Shown: one piece after another, positions 11,942 through 23,330 of the stretch
Numbering within the stretch: the stretch's first letter is position 1
How the letters are laid out: each line of letters begins with the position of its first letter
Made by a program: the position numbers and the translations under genes
Origin: Dryococelus australis
Taxonomy: Eukaryota; Arthropoda; Insecta; Phasmatodea; Phasmatidae
Direction of reading: 5' to 3'
Length of the DNA: 64,000 bases
Assembly: GCA_029891345.1 (NCBI GenBank)
Contig: CM057009.1
Coordinates: forward strand, 287,814,966 to 287,878,965
Notes under the pieces: generated by a model
What the model was told of the DNA's origin: nothing
Databases searched by the model: none
What the model saw: the letters and a program-made list of their open reading frames with translations, nothing else

Positions 11942-14640
11942 TATATTTACTCATGTCTGCTTAGGCTAAAGGACACTGTCCCAACAGCTTGTTTGTCTTT
12001 CCATCTGCGATTCCGAATCGGAATTGCTTACTTAAAGATCTTCAAGGAAGATGTCATTACACGATCGCTTATGCTCACACATTTTCACCTAACTAAAAAA
12101 TTCTCTTTAGTTTCCCCGACATTAAAATTGCAAACCACAATAATTAAATTGAAGTGACCCCCTTGTCCTGAAAAAAAAAGAAAACACTCTTAACTTACAC
12201 ACACAAATTTTTAAGATGAAATGTTTTTCATAAATTTAAAGTTTTATGTTTGTTGGGGAAAGACAGGAGCAAGAGCTGTGAGTAAAAAGGCAGCGAAGCC
12301 CAAATACTTTTACAAAGGCAGGTAGCTAACAGGCAATCAGAAACACAATAGACGAGCCAAGGTCTCGGCCGCTCGATTGGCTATGTGTACCGTGAGGGGG
12401 GAAACAATGCGAGAAGTACTGGGCTGGTCTGCGTGCGGAGCTGTGTTAGCAAGAGAATGGGAGCTCTAGTACACTAAACTGCAGATAGCGCTTGGGTGCA
12501 CCATTGTCCAGTTGCTTTACCCCTCCCATGCCCACATGGCAACTTCTCCTTCTCCCCCGCTGACATGCAAAGCCTGTGCACACGCATGTACGACAGAGGC
12601 AGAACTTCCCCTTCCCGCTCCCTTTCCCATCCAGCAACACATCCCATAGACCCTGCATGTGTCTCTGTATTTGATGAAGGAGGGGAAAGGGAGAAACTGG
12701 GCTCTTCCCCTCCAATGCCACGCCTCCACCGATTTTCAGTCTATAACCCATCTACATTAATGAATTAACTGCGACTTGCTACCTGTCTCGCCCTCATATA
12801 CATTTCACAAACGTTTGGAGCACACAGACTCTGGCAAGCAAAAACGATATTGCATTTCAGTTTAGCCCAGTATTAAAACTTTACATTTAAAATGCACTTT
12901 TTAAAAATTGATTTCAGTACAAAACACTATGAAATTTCTTGACTTAAAAAATTCGAATTTTTACACAATTAAGAAATCAAATTTCAACACCTTTAAAAAA
13001 TTCAAATATCTACACTGTAAAAAATAGAATTTCTACACTACCAAAACTTTTAAGTAGTGATACACTGCCGAAAATGTACTGGTTTCACAACATCACAAAT
13101 ATGTCCAATGTTACACCATAAAAAATGATTTTTTGAATAATTTTTTTTTTTATAAATTTTTCGAAAATAAGTTTAATAACGAAAATCGTAGCAAGCGGAA
13201 TTACTCTGTTACACACAAAGCATTAAAAAGACTTGTCTAAAATGCAAATATGTTAAGCTATAAACTAAACATTCTTTAAATAAAAAATACATAAAATTCA
13301 TACATATTATTTTACTAAACTATAAATGCAATACTTCAAGCAAACCTATATACACATTTAAGTAATTTATACTCTTACAACTATACAATCATGCTATTTA
13401 GAAGTAACATTTTTTGAAACTTAAAAAATACCTGTAAAATCTCTCTCTCACACACACATACACACACCTGCATTTAATAATCAACTTTGAAAATGAAATG
13501 TCTAAAAATTAACTATATTACCCAAACACCCCATCATATACACTTCGCATATATTTAATTTATTATAAATACTCAAGGCTCATATATTCGTCATCATACA
13601 TCCATTACAAGTCAGTTCACACTGAACAAGCTTGGGAGCTGAGTTAATGCATCTCCCCTATCACACTTTGCATGAGGGGCATAGGCATCCCTTGTTTTAG
13701 CCATTCCAATGTCCATACCTCATACACACAATATCTCTCCCTTAAACATTTCTTATAACTATGTAAAACTAAATTAAATTTACATGACTTTTCCCCTGCA
13801 CTCATACTATCACTCACACCTATCTAACCAAAATTTCTCAGATACTTGGCGATATATTCTAGATCCTTTTTTTGCATACTTTTAGAATGTTTAAACAGTG
13901 AAAAGAGGCAGTAGGTATGCGTTATTGACACAGCCTTATTCCATATAGTGCAAGATGCAACTAATGGCAGTTCACCTCTCCTCTAAAATCTGCTAAATAA
14001 ACTCAAAAGGAAATGAACATATTTGATCTGGAATTAAATGTGATCACATTTCCTGGTGCTCATACTCACAGTGACACACTCACACTTTTTCATGAGCAAA
14101 ATCCGTCCTTAAACATCATTAAACATTATAAAACACTCTTAAAATTTTAAAAATACTAAACTTAACAAATATTCTGAAGTGTAAAACAATTTCACTTGAT
14201 TTTAAAGAAATTTAATTCAGGTATAACGATATTTAAATTAATTTAATTGATTTGTAATGATTTATAAAGAAAATTCAGTTAGGACTAATTATTTATAAAG
14301 AAAATTCATTCGGTTTAACGATTTAAAAATATCATTCATGTGTATTTATTTATAAAGAAATATCATTCAGGTCTAATGATTTTTAAAGAAAATTCATTCA
14401 GGTATAATGATTTAAAAATAAGTCATTCAGGTCTAATGATTTTTAAAGAAAAATCATTCATGTGTAATGAATTTTTAAAAAATATTTGGCTGTAATGATT
14501 TTGTTAGAAATTTAACGAAATTCTTTCAAATGATTTACAATTTAAGACCAATAATTCAATTGGATAAAAATTTCTTTCAAGTCCTAATGATTTTTTAAAA
14601 GTTAAACGAAATTCATACAATTTACTCAATGTTTAAAGAA
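11942..14640. other. interior of the 18-kb element without recognisable genes
   Basis: This stretch holds a GC-richer patch at about 12250-12760 with ORFs overlapping on both strands, none recognisable, and very AT-rich DNA from 12770 onward with repeated phrases such as 'tttctacact' and 'aaaaattca'. A diverged minisatellite lies at 14200-14500 and is listed separately. Confidence 0.4.
14205..14500. repeat. diverged AT-rich minisatellite, ~42-bp period
   Basis: The phrase 'aaagaaaattcattcaggtctaatgattt' and variants of it recur about seven times in a row with small indels. Single units differ at several positions, so it is an old array. There is no coding content. Confidence 0.7.
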
Positions 14641-14702
14641 AATGCAATTTTCTTTTTAACGAAATACCGAAAACCCTAATTTTTTTCAAACTATTTACCT
14701 TC

Positions 14703-14831
14703 TTAAACTCTTTTAGCAAAGATGTTCTGCTCTGGCAGAAAAGCATCGGGGCGGCCGGGCGCTCGCAATCCCCTCGTGATCTTCGTGGTATCCTGGTCCG
14801 GCAGCTTAGCAAGCGGTCGAGCGAACTCCAT
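14703..14831 (-). CDS. 42-codon ORF downstream of a TATA/Inr promoter
   Basis: This short ORF begins MEFARPLAKLPDQ and ends FAKRV. Its ATG sits in a favourable context (acccATGg) about 225 bases after the predicted start site at 15056. The ORF ends four bases before a good splice donor (aag|gtaaat, exon end 14699). The GC-rich composition of 14720-15080 contrasts with the AT-rich flanks. A competing longer frame (14633-14929, ATG in a weaker context) reads through the donor. Neither product is recognised. It could be the first exon of a transcript reading toward the polymerase, or chance. Confidence 0.3.
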   Translation of the reverse strand: MEFARPLAKLPDQDTTKITRGLRAPGRPDAFLPEQNIFAKRV

Positions 14832-15052
14832 GGGTTACTTCTCCGACAGTCGAGGAGGGTTGGTTTCACCGTCACGGCAGAAGCAAAGGGTGGGCGAGCA
14901 GGTCCCTTGCTCACAAATCCCCGTCGCATCAGGGCCCGGTACCGGCTGGTGGATGGACGACCACTGCCCTTGACCTAGGCACTGCGGACTAGTTAACTGC
15001 CTGTCTGTGCCCGAGAGAGTAGGAGATGTTGACCCCAAGGATTCACATGAGC

Positions 15053-15087
15053 AAATGAGCTCCAGTGGGTGGGAGGTGCTATTTATA
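15053..15087 (-). promoter_or_regulatory. RNA polymerase II core promoter: TATA box plus initiator
   Basis: On the minus strand TATAAATA occupies 15087-15080 and a perfect insect-type initiator TCATTT occupies 15058-15053. The A of the initiator (+1) is at 15056, which puts the first T of TATA at -31, the canonical spacing. The region downstream on the minus strand is GC-richer than its surroundings. It would transcribe toward the polymerase remnant. No transcript evidence is available. Confidence 0.55.
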
Positions 15088-15540
15088 CCCTCACTAGCCT
15101 CCCTTGTCGTATAAATTAAAATAATGCTATTTGCTTGAAATGGATATGAAATAGGCAATTAATACATTATAAGACATTTAAACATGTTTGTATGCAACTT
15201 TAACACATTTACAAGTATTATACATGATTTTTTTAAATTTAGCGTGTATGTGCTGTATTTTAGCGTTTATATCTGGGTTTAATGTGGATTTGTTCATTAT
15301 TAAGCCATAGGTTTGAATTGCGTTCTTATTTAATGATTTTCTTACACGAACAATTGTCATTACAATACTTACTTTTTGCATTACGAGGTGAAATCAATTT
15401 ATTTCTATGATTCAACACTCTTTTTATGTATACGAACAAATACCTGTCTATACCATAATTTATATGTAATTATAATTCATTATTTTTTTAGTTAATATGC
15501 TTAACGAATTACAAATTTGCTATTATCATACAAGACCTAG

Positions 15541-15760
15541 CCTGGAATCGAAGCCAGAATCTATATATCAACCCAACACTGAAAGTGAGAAAGTAGATTA
15601 AATTCGTAAATTATCTAAGCGGGAGTCCAACCCAGCTTATATCAACCATGTGGTGGACGAAAATCGAACCTGCAAAGTATAATTACAATTTACCATGCTT
15701 TACCCGGGATTCGAACCCAGAGCCTTCTTGCCTAATCTAATTACTCTATGGAGGCTGGTG
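15541..15760 (-). repeat. cluster of tRNA-like 3' halves (B-box motifs)
   Basis: Read on the minus strand, 15703-15722 gives gctctgggttcgaatcccgg, a good B box with T-arm symmetry. It is preceded by an A-box-like 'tagagtaattaga'. Weaker TCGAA-type motifs lie at about 15547, 15628 and 15664. None can be folded into a complete cloverleaf with a proper acceptor stem, so they are tRNA-derived remnants rather than tRNA genes. A similar isolated motif occurs at about 45045. Confidence 0.4.
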
Positions 15761-15908
15761 ACATTTAACAACTTATTTTATGTATTTATATTTTTTCCGA
15801 CAGGTATCCTTTTCTCAAATTCAAATATATATCTTTAGTTGATTACTATTTTTTTGGTGAAGTAATAATCTGATTCAGTTTTTTTCTTTGCAAGACTCTT
15901 TCTTGTTA

Positions 15909-16146
15909 TAGACTGTTCATGGTAAAGTGAGCACTTTTAAGACCGTCCCAAAAGTCATTAACCCCTAATAAATATAATTTATTGCAGTCTCAGGCGTTAA
16001 CTATTGAGAGTGACGAAAAATATACACCGTGTTTATTAGTCATATTGCAATGTTTACATTAAAAAGTGGCAGAAAGGCATACATTTTATTGAAAGGAAAA
16101 AATTAGCAGGGCCTTAAAAAGTGCTTTCTTTACGGTGAATGGCCTA
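15909..16146 (+). mobile_element. TA-duplicating MITE (short type), 238 bp
   Basis: The ends read tagactgttcatggtaaagt and, inverted, ttaccgtgaat-type sequence ending ggccta, flanked by TA on both sides (15907-15908 and 16147-16148). It shares body sequence with the copy at 38388-38624 (for example 'gcaatgtttacattaaaaag'). This is one of several copies here; family evidence is given under 38388-38624. It is inserted inside the 18-kb element. Confidence 0.85.
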
Positions 16147-16177
16147 TAATGCAACATACTTTTAATAGGAAATTTAA

Positions 16178-16178
16178 G

Positions 16179-16222
<44 letters not shown>
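16178..16222. repeat. (TC)n microsatellite
   Basis: About 20 TC dinucleotide units in a row. The Arg-Glu-rich minus-strand ORF over it is an artefact of this repeat. Confidence 0.95.
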
Positions 16223-16226
<4 letters not shown>

Positions 16227-16859
16227 ACGACTTTTTTTTATTACTTTTCCTTCTCTCTGGGGAGAAAATATTTTTCTTTCCAAATTAAGTTCACTTTTAA
16301 TAGGGAATAGGTAAAATAAATCTCAAGAAAGTGGTTCACTTTACATCATTTTTATTTACAAAGTATATACAAATACAGAAGATCCAAAAAAAAAAAACAT
16401 TTTAACACTGAAGCAGCATTCTATGTTCAAAAACATTTTTAAGCTTGCAGGAAAATTTTTATCCAAAAATATACAAATTACACATACTTGTTTCAATCAT
16501 TTTAACACTACCAAGTATAGGATTGCACAAAACATTGAAATATCAAACCAGTACAATTTGCTCGAAACATTTCCATGTTAAACAAACACAAGTGAATTCA
16601 CAATATATTTATAAAATTTTTTTAAACACTAGCAAATATAGCATGTTACACAAATTATGCCAAAAATTCAAGTAGATCAACAAATTTAAGTATAACAATT
16701 ACACTTTGCTCCGAAACAACTACAGGATAACTCAAAACATTGATAAAAATATATATATATATTACATTTTTCTTATAAAAAAAATATTTTTTATAATCAG
16801 CAACTTTTGTGAACAAACTTTTGATGCATTTTCTTAAAATAGGATCCAGATCTCCTCCT

Positions 16860-17865
16860 TGACTTCAGCTTTCAAGGATTGAGTGTTTCTTACGCCCTGG
16901 TGTTAATCTAACTGTTTGCATACAAACACTTTTACAAGTAGCAGCATGTGAAACAATGCTTTCAACTAAAACAGGATAGTATTCAACATAACGTGAGTAT
17001 ACATCTACAATACTAGATGGAAGAGGTATGTTTGCAGTCATATGGAACACTGGACATTTCTTATTGTCACCTCACTGTATGGGTTCATATCTCTTTACGC
17101 CTCCTAGAGGAAAGTAAATTACTTTAAAATGAAAAATATTGTCACAGATTTCCACAAATTCTGGTAAAATTCCCTCTCACCATAGGGAATAAATTATATT
17201 GGACTTTCCTTGTTTGACACTGACATAATGGTTTGCACAATGAAAATACATCATGTTGCTACTATCACATCCAACACTCGACGGAGAATATTTAGAAAGG
17301 AACAATATATGTATATTGATAAATTTTTTTCTCTCTCTCTAAATTTGCAAGTTGAAATGCTTTTTAGGGCTACATTTGATTTTTGTTAATAATATAGCTC
17401 GATGTATGTAACATTTTGATGAATCACATCCAGTATAAGACGTGTAACCAACATTGTCTTTGCTATAATTATATAAAGTGTTTAGATTATTATCACATTA
17501 TTCGAAATACTGATAGGGCAAAACAGTGCCTGTATTATAAACAAAATATTTCAAACATTTTCTTCTTTACAATATGAAGTTACAATGTGTTCGCCCTTAA
17601 GTTTATGCTTACGATCTACTACTTGAGGTCTGTATTGGTTTACAAGACATTCAGAACTGTGACAGTTACTTAAAATAGCATCATCATAATTATTTTGTTT
17701 ACTACGTGCTGTCAAAGCTTGAGAGAAATACTTACATTTGAAATGAATGTCTGACTCACACATTTCCTTTACAACAAAATGTGAAAATAATAAGCTGTAA
17801 GTTAGACAATGTAAACTTTTAGTAAAAAACACATACTTGTATTTCATTGGACACAATGGGAACAT
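16860..17865 (-). pseudogene. broken cysteine-rich ORF of unknown function
   Basis: Minus-strand fragments can be followed through stops and frame changes from 17865 to 16865. They contain cysteine-centred phrases that recur: 'GYTSYTGCDSSKCYIHRA' (about 17390-17450) and 'SVGCDSSNMMYFHC' (about 17240-17290). The segment ends with 'VCMQTVRLTPGRKKHS' and a stop. The paired GCDSS phrases suggest two related extracellular-type Cys modules. I do not recognise the family. Strand and position match the other remnants inside the 18-kb element, so it probably belongs to it. Confidence 0.4.
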
Positions 17866-17879
17866 TGGGATTATTATTA

Positions 17880-18381
17880 TGAATTAACTACTTCACACGC
17901 TTATAAATTACACATCGATGAAAAAACTAATCCTCCTTGTTCGAAAATAAAGTTATGGATGTCCGCATCGCAGGTCTCCTTCCAACGAACTGTGATTCCT
18001 TGGTGAGGTCTAGTGAGCTGGTAATAGATTACTCCATATCCCTGTTCCTCTTATATTTCCTTGCTAAGACTGGCAATCATTGAATCTTCTAATGTTGATG
18101 GTAAGTCACTGTCAGGGTGAAGATATCTCACAACAAAATTGTTGCATGCTATTCGAAAGTGTAGCACCAATGCTCTATATCGTTGCAGACATGAATTTGT
18201 CATCTGTCATATGGTTTAAAGAACACTCTTCTGTATCCAATTTGTAGGACCTCGTATACGTCTGTAGGTTGAAGATCCTAGCCAATACTGGTTATTTTAT
18301 TACTAAGCACACTCCTTTATGTAGTCTGCCAGATGTTCATGCTTTGAAAAACATTGCATTGCCACGTGCGACAGGGAGAAG
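17880..18381 (-). pseudogene. unrecognised decayed coding fragment
   Basis: Minus-strand frames contain a ~75-residue stretch with protein-like composition, including 'NNFVVRYLHPDSDLPST' and 'GVIYYQLTRPHQGITVRW', interrupted by one stop. It lies between two other broken minus-strand ORFs and may be part of the same gene. No family is recognised. Confidence 0.3.
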
Positions 18382-19225
18382 TTAGTTCTTGGTCACCGGT
18401 GTACGTATAATGTTGCTTGTTTTTGCATTCTTCTGTCCAAACTGTAATAAGAGAAGAGCAACTACACTCCTTCTGCATAATGTTTTCGATTTTCTTCTAG
18501 GATTTGCATTTGGTGATGTATCCACTGTGAGCTTCAAATTCCAGTTTACCTTCGTTACAAGGTAGCTTGCTATTAAGATGTAAATTATATAAAGGACAAT
18601 AATTTCGCCCATAACATACATCGAACACTTCAAACGTTTCTGTTGGACTGATTAATGAGAAAACATAATGTTCATCTCCATTGCACATCTGTATCTGTAG
18701 TCGACAATCTTCATATTCAATTCGAAACCATACTTGTCTGAATCTTAGAGTAGCACTAGCATACTGAAGTGATGAATCGAACCTCTCCATCATAATGCAA
18801 GCTCTGCTGTACGATTCTCTCTATCTCTCTTTATATAGACAGATACTTTTCCAGTTAAAATTAGTTATTCAACGCCAACTTTTTAGACCAAATTTACAGA
18901 CATACCTCACAGTTCCACATTCTGCATGGTGCCCTTAAAAGTGCACCATTGCCTTGTATTTGCGTGCTGTGTTCCTTACTATTACATGTTTCAGTCCATA
19001 AGGTTGTGGTGTTGTAAATTTTTCTAATCAATTTATATCTAATTTGATGAAAACCTGGTTCTTTGGTTATTTCTGTACTGCAATTTTTCAAACATAGGTC
19101 CCAAGAAGAACAGGGCAGTTCATTGTCAGGCCTCATATTAAAAACAGAACAGTCTTCTCCTTCACCACACAGCACTCGTTCTGTATACAGGCTTTCTCCG
19201 AAACTTTTTTCGAAATTCCAATGTT
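18382..19225 (-). pseudogene. broken cysteine-rich ORF with two related modules
   Basis: Two minus-strand fragments (18894-19175 extended upstream to about 19190, and 18497-18793) each contain the pattern C-G-x3-C-x-(V/L)-(F/Y)-N-x6-LPC: 'CGEGEDCSVFNMRPDNELPC' and 'CYGRNYCPLYNLHLNSKLPC'. This internal repetition supports a real ancestral coding sequence with disulfide-rich modules. The frames are broken. I recognise no family; I considered an extracellular or virion-surface protein but have no evidence for it beyond the cysteines. Confidence 0.4.
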
Positions 19226-19649
19226 AATTTCCGTTACACATCTGTGTTTAAAAGTATATGTTGCCTAGAGACTGGAACAATACTTTCTTGTGTCCTCAAA
19301 AAATATTTGAGTAGGTCTTCTCTGGGTCGAATTCCTCTTTTTTTTTTTTTTTCGAAATCTTACACTACCTGAAAAAAACTATTTTCAGAAAAATTAATAT
19401 CTTTATACGTATGTTGGATTTTGGTATAAATATTCTCTTAAAGTTTTGCTTTTGCATTGTGAACAGAACATATTTTCCTCACAGTGATTTGTATTATAGT
19501 GTTTGACTATTGAATTAATACTCGAACAGTCATGATATCTTCTGATATTTATTACTTGTGCATTAGCTAAAGTTTTTTATATTTCCTTCTGCATTTTCCA
19601 AGCATATACGTGGGATAGTCTTCGAGTAATGCATCATTTACATATTGAA

Positions 19650-19953
19650 AATGTTTTTCTTAGGCTATGTCACCAGGGTCCCATTTCAGGTTATGTATCC
19701 CATAAGTATGTTCTCAAAGCATAATTTTAACTTCAGGTTTTAAACTATATCAAGGTCTGGGAGATTTAAATCATAGTACTTTAGAGTCATTAGTATCAGT
19801 TGCATAAGAGATAACAAGCTCCTTAATTACAAAGGAGTTTTCTTTGTAGTTTTCGAAGCCCTGAGCATAGCACATCATTTTTACATTATTTCTTTTTATA
19901 CACTTTTTACAAAAAAAGTCTCTCATATAAAATTTTGTAAGATGTATGTGCAC
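19650..19953 (-). pseudogene. decayed ORF of a mobile-element-associated unknown family
   Basis: The fragment contains 'GFENYKENSFVIKELVI' and, further on through stops, 'KSPRP', 'LKPEVKIML' and 'YGIHNLKWDPGDIA'. That order (a 'QGF..n.FIiKEL' start, a PP/SP motif, then 'HG(I)..W..G') resembles an unnamed protein family I associate with invertebrate mobile DNA. The association is from general familiarity and is not proven here. At least three stops are present. Confidence 0.4.
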
Positions 19954-20150
19954 ATCTCGGAATCTACTTCATCAACTCTGGAATTGTCCATTACTATATC
20001 TGGAATAATTCCAGCTTCAAGTAGCTATTCCAGCCTGCACGACATACAATCCCTCCTCATAAACGGTAAGTTCTCATCACTAGCAAAGGCAGCATGCCAT
20101 AAGGACAGTCTTCACAAGGTAAATAGGGTACAATATCCTCATCGGCTTTT

Positions 20151-20330
20151 TAATGTTCAGCCAGGAACAGATACACTAATTTTATTTTGTATGCCACAAA
20201 ACAAATTATAAATTCTTTCAGCAACACTTGCAGTTGGGAATAAGGTTTTCGCCTTCCCATAACCCAAAATAGCATTGAACATGTCAGCACATTCAGATTC
20301 GCAATTGTTACAGCAGTGACCTTGATTCAT
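20151..20330 (-). CDS. 59-codon ORF with an N-terminal cysteine cluster
   Basis: An open ATG-started frame begins MNQGHCCNNCESEC, so it carries four cysteines within the first 14 residues, and then reads 'FPTASVAERIYNLF'. It is on the same strand as all other remnants in the 18-kb element. It is probably a fragment of a longer gene, since protein-like sequence continues beyond the stop in another frame ('SDENLPFMRRDCMSC'). Function is unknown. Confidence 0.3.
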
Positions 20331-20354
20331 TGTACCTGATGCAAAGATGAAATG

Positions 20355-20580
20355 TCTTATAGATTCTGTGATGATGATGATGATCTAGATATAGCGAATG
20401 TTGTAGTAGATGTCTGGCGTTGTAGTGGATGCCTGGAGCTGTAGTAGATGTGATGGAGCTGTAGTGATCGTGATGGATGTCTGGAGCAGTAGTTGGTGTT
20501 GTAGTGAGCATCTGTTTTTGTAGTGGATGCCCAGCATTGTTCACGTTATCAACACTTGCGGTTGATGTCGATGCTCCCAG
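20355..20580 (-). repeat. diverged short repeats coding a Thr/His-rich stretch
   Basis: The plus strand shows repeated variants of 'gtagtggatgtctggagctgtagt'. On the minus strand the 108-codon frame (20308-20634) reads as Thr/Pro/His-rich, low-complexity sequence. It may be a repetitive linker of an element protein or simply a microsatellite-derived ORF. Confidence 0.4.
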
Positions 20581-21196
20581 ATGCCTGTAATAGATTCTGA
20601 TGTCGTTATCTATGCTACTACAATGCACATGCATGTGTACGAGTGACCTTAGCAGATGCCGTGTTAAGACTGAGAAAAAATTAATTTATCAGTCCCTATA
20701 TATTGTAAGGATGCAAAATGGCCGCCATTTTCCCATGAATTTATAGGACTTTGAACCTTTTAGTAAATAAGTTAGTTTAATGTTGAAATCTCTATATTCC
20801 GCCTAAAAAAACATGATTTCCGCCTGTATTCATACTATTTCATTAAACTTGCATCAGAAACTGTTAAAATATTAAATAAATTCAAATATATACATTTAAT
20901 GTTACATGGAATGAATTTTGCTGTTGGGAAGTTTTTGGTTAGATCTAAAGAAAGGGGAACATTTTGGTTAAATGGTTAGTATTCTAGCCTCCCTGGTTGG
21001 TCACACCAAAAAAAAAACAATTTTTATGCAATGTGTGGATGTCGTGTTAGACATGGCTGTTGTTCGGCGGGTTTTATTGGATATATCTCTCTCGTTTCCC
21101 TTAGTCTCCTGTGCATGACCCGGTGCTTCTCACCTCTGAAAACCTTGTTGTTAAAAGAGATAGACAAATCTCTCCCAATATTTTTCTCTCCTATAC

Positions 21197-21257
<61 letters not shown>
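21197..21257. repeat. (TA)n microsatellite
   Basis: About 30 uninterrupted AT dinucleotides. The Ile-Tyr tail of the ORF at 21031-21258 comes from this repeat, so that ORF is rejected. Confidence 0.97.
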
Positions 21258-21260
<3 letters not shown>

Positions 21261-22134
21261 TGAATACTTGTAAAAACATTTCTTAATGAGTGAATAAAAT
21301 AAGTCTTGTATTTCTCTGTAATTTTACAAATCTTAGTTTGCTTGATTCAAATATACACTTGTTGGAATTTTAAATCTGGGGATTGACTCAGGGTGTATAT
21401 TGGGAACTTGATTTTAGGGACTTGCAATTTATTTTCCCCTGCTCATATAGTGAACCTGTTGTGTAAGGTTGAATGGATGAGTCAGTCGAAATCTCTCAGG
21501 GTACACATTAAGAGGGCTACGGGTCGAAGCAGGGGAGCCAACATTAGAAAAAATGTGTTCTGAATTCTCTAAAGTGGGAGGGGCATGTTGTCGTGATACA
21601 GATACTGCAGGAGCACAAATTCAGGAAAAAATACATAAAATAATTCTCAGGGCTGATGCTTGTGTGTGTAAAACTGGTTTTTGCGAAGACCAGGCTTGAT
21701 TGATAGCAGAGCTCTTCAGAAAATACAGCTTCTTGTGAAAGGGTGGGATGGGGTACTTGGACAGGGGGGGCACATTCCTCTGGACAAGGGCCAGTTTTGA
21801 GGGGTGGAGGTGGGATAGTTTGGCAGGTAGGATCCTCCCGGTCGGAATGCAACTAGTCAGTTGGTGCCATCTTGCCATATAGCCAAAAAATTTGACAATC
21901 ACGAGCAGCCCAGGGTAGCAGACTGACGAGGGGTGGGGATGGGCTTTTAGGGAGCTCTGTAGCTAAGTGACCTCGCATACCCAGTTTCTGCCATCTTCAG
22001 TTGTTCATGAATGCTTCTGCTAGTCAGACATGTGCAGCTCTCTCTCTCTTTCTCTCTTGTCTTCATCGGGAAAGTAAACAGTTGGCTGACAATGACCTTA
22101 TGATCGTGGGATACCTCAACTATGAACCGGCAAC

Positions 22135-23330
22135 CATCTCTAGTGATAGCCATGATTAATGGTTTATAATTTATTCATTATCATATAAAGGTGTTTTATC
22201 GGGAAAATATAAATTTTCATGTGTTAACTTAATATTGCATTTAGATTTTCAATTTCCATGTTCGCTAGACAAAAATACAGTTTGCGTTAACAAGTGTGCT
22301 CTATTTACAGAAATTTGTAGTACAGCCTCTATTTTAAAAAAATATATTATCTCCAAGGATGTTTGTGCATTTTTTCCGTTACATATACAAAGAGATGTGG
22401 TATTACACCATATACAAGTTGATTATTTAGAAAAAAATCATTTGGGGTAAGAATTTCTATCATTATATATTTTACTTATCAGAATAGAGGCAACACACTG
22501 TATCTCGTTTAAATCGTATTCAGAGTTTTTTTGCCATAAGATATAATTCTCTAGGCTTAATAATTTTATTTATTCATACTGACTAGCTCGATTTCATTAA
22601 AGACAGTAGTTGTGTAATTTCATACTGACTAGCTGGATTTCGTTTAGTGAGTTTGCACTTGTCAACACCAGATGTTAAAATTCTCTCTTGTGTAAATTAT
22701 ATTTCTAAGCTCGAGACACACATTCCATTTAAGACTCACACAATCACACTTATTATTCACATAGCCATTTGAAATTTGCGATTCGATGCATGTAATTTAT
22801 TCATATGTAGAACTCTCTGAATTTCTCTTGTCTGTTAAATACATTAGTAAAAATCGCCTGTCTACCTCCAATAGCTCTACAAATACATCAAAATTAGAAA
22901 AATTAGAAAAAGTACACTTAGCCCACTCTTTCACTAAACTCTACACCTATATAAGATATTGCAACCCACCACTCTGGTCAGTCGCCTTCAGAACACCACA
23001 CCATCAACATCGTCCAGGGTTCCTGCTCCCCCCCCCCCCAAAGAAAGAAAGAAGTACAAGAAAAATAATTAACCCCCTCAATACATTTAACCTTTTCAAT
23101 ACATTCAACCCTTTCGATAATGTTAACCCTTTCGATAAACTTAACCCTTTTGCATTTTTCGTTGGATTAAGAAATTTTTAATCGTATTAACATCGGATTA
23201 AGAATTTTTAATCGATTGAAATCGGATTAAGGATAAACCCATTTTTATTGACACTTTTAATTAATTTGATATCAAACTGATAATCCGATTAATCAGAAGT
23301 GGGGTGGGGGGAACCAACACCCCCTACTAC
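22135..23330 (-). repeat. right ~1.2-kb terminal inverted repeat
   Basis: This is the reverse complement of 5351-6573, with small indels. A 131-codon plus-strand ORF lies inside it (22786-23181) with repetitive Asn-Pro-Phe phrases. These derive from the 'aaccctttcgataa' repeats and are not a protein I can support. The outer end is the run of C and 'ccccctact' near 23320-23328. Confidence 0.8.

Larger units (their letters stand above)
5351..23330. mobile_element. putative decayed Polinton/Maverick-like element, 18 kb with ~1.2-kb TIRs
   Basis: Two ~1.2-kb repeats in inverted orientation (5351-6573 and 22135-23330) bound a 15.6-kb interior. Shared stretches run the full length of both, from the G-run next to 'ccccacttttgattaatcgg' at the outer end to 'gctatcactagagatg' at the inner end. 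The interior encodes on the minus strand a broken DNA polymerase of the DNA_pol_B_2 (protein-primed) type. Polintons are known for 15-20 kb length, long TIRs and such a polymerase, so size, TIRs and polymerase agree. No integrase, packaging ATPase, protease or capsid gene could be recognised. A six-base target duplication is not clear (tcaatt/tcaagt lie near the ends, 5/6 identical but offset by two bases). The alternative is two unrelated inverted copies of a dispersed repeat that happen to flank a polymerase remnant. Confidence 0.55.

Noticed and set aside
16086..16283. ORF with an Arg-Glu repeat
   Set aside because: Produced by the (TC)n microsatellite.
21031..21258. 75-codon ORF
   Set aside because: Its second half is the translation of a (TA)n microsatellite.
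22786..23181. 131-codon ORF, among the longest on the plus strand
   Set aside because: It lies in the inverted repeat and its Asn-Pro-Phe phrases derive from short DNA repeats; the corresponding frame is not kept in the other TIR copy.
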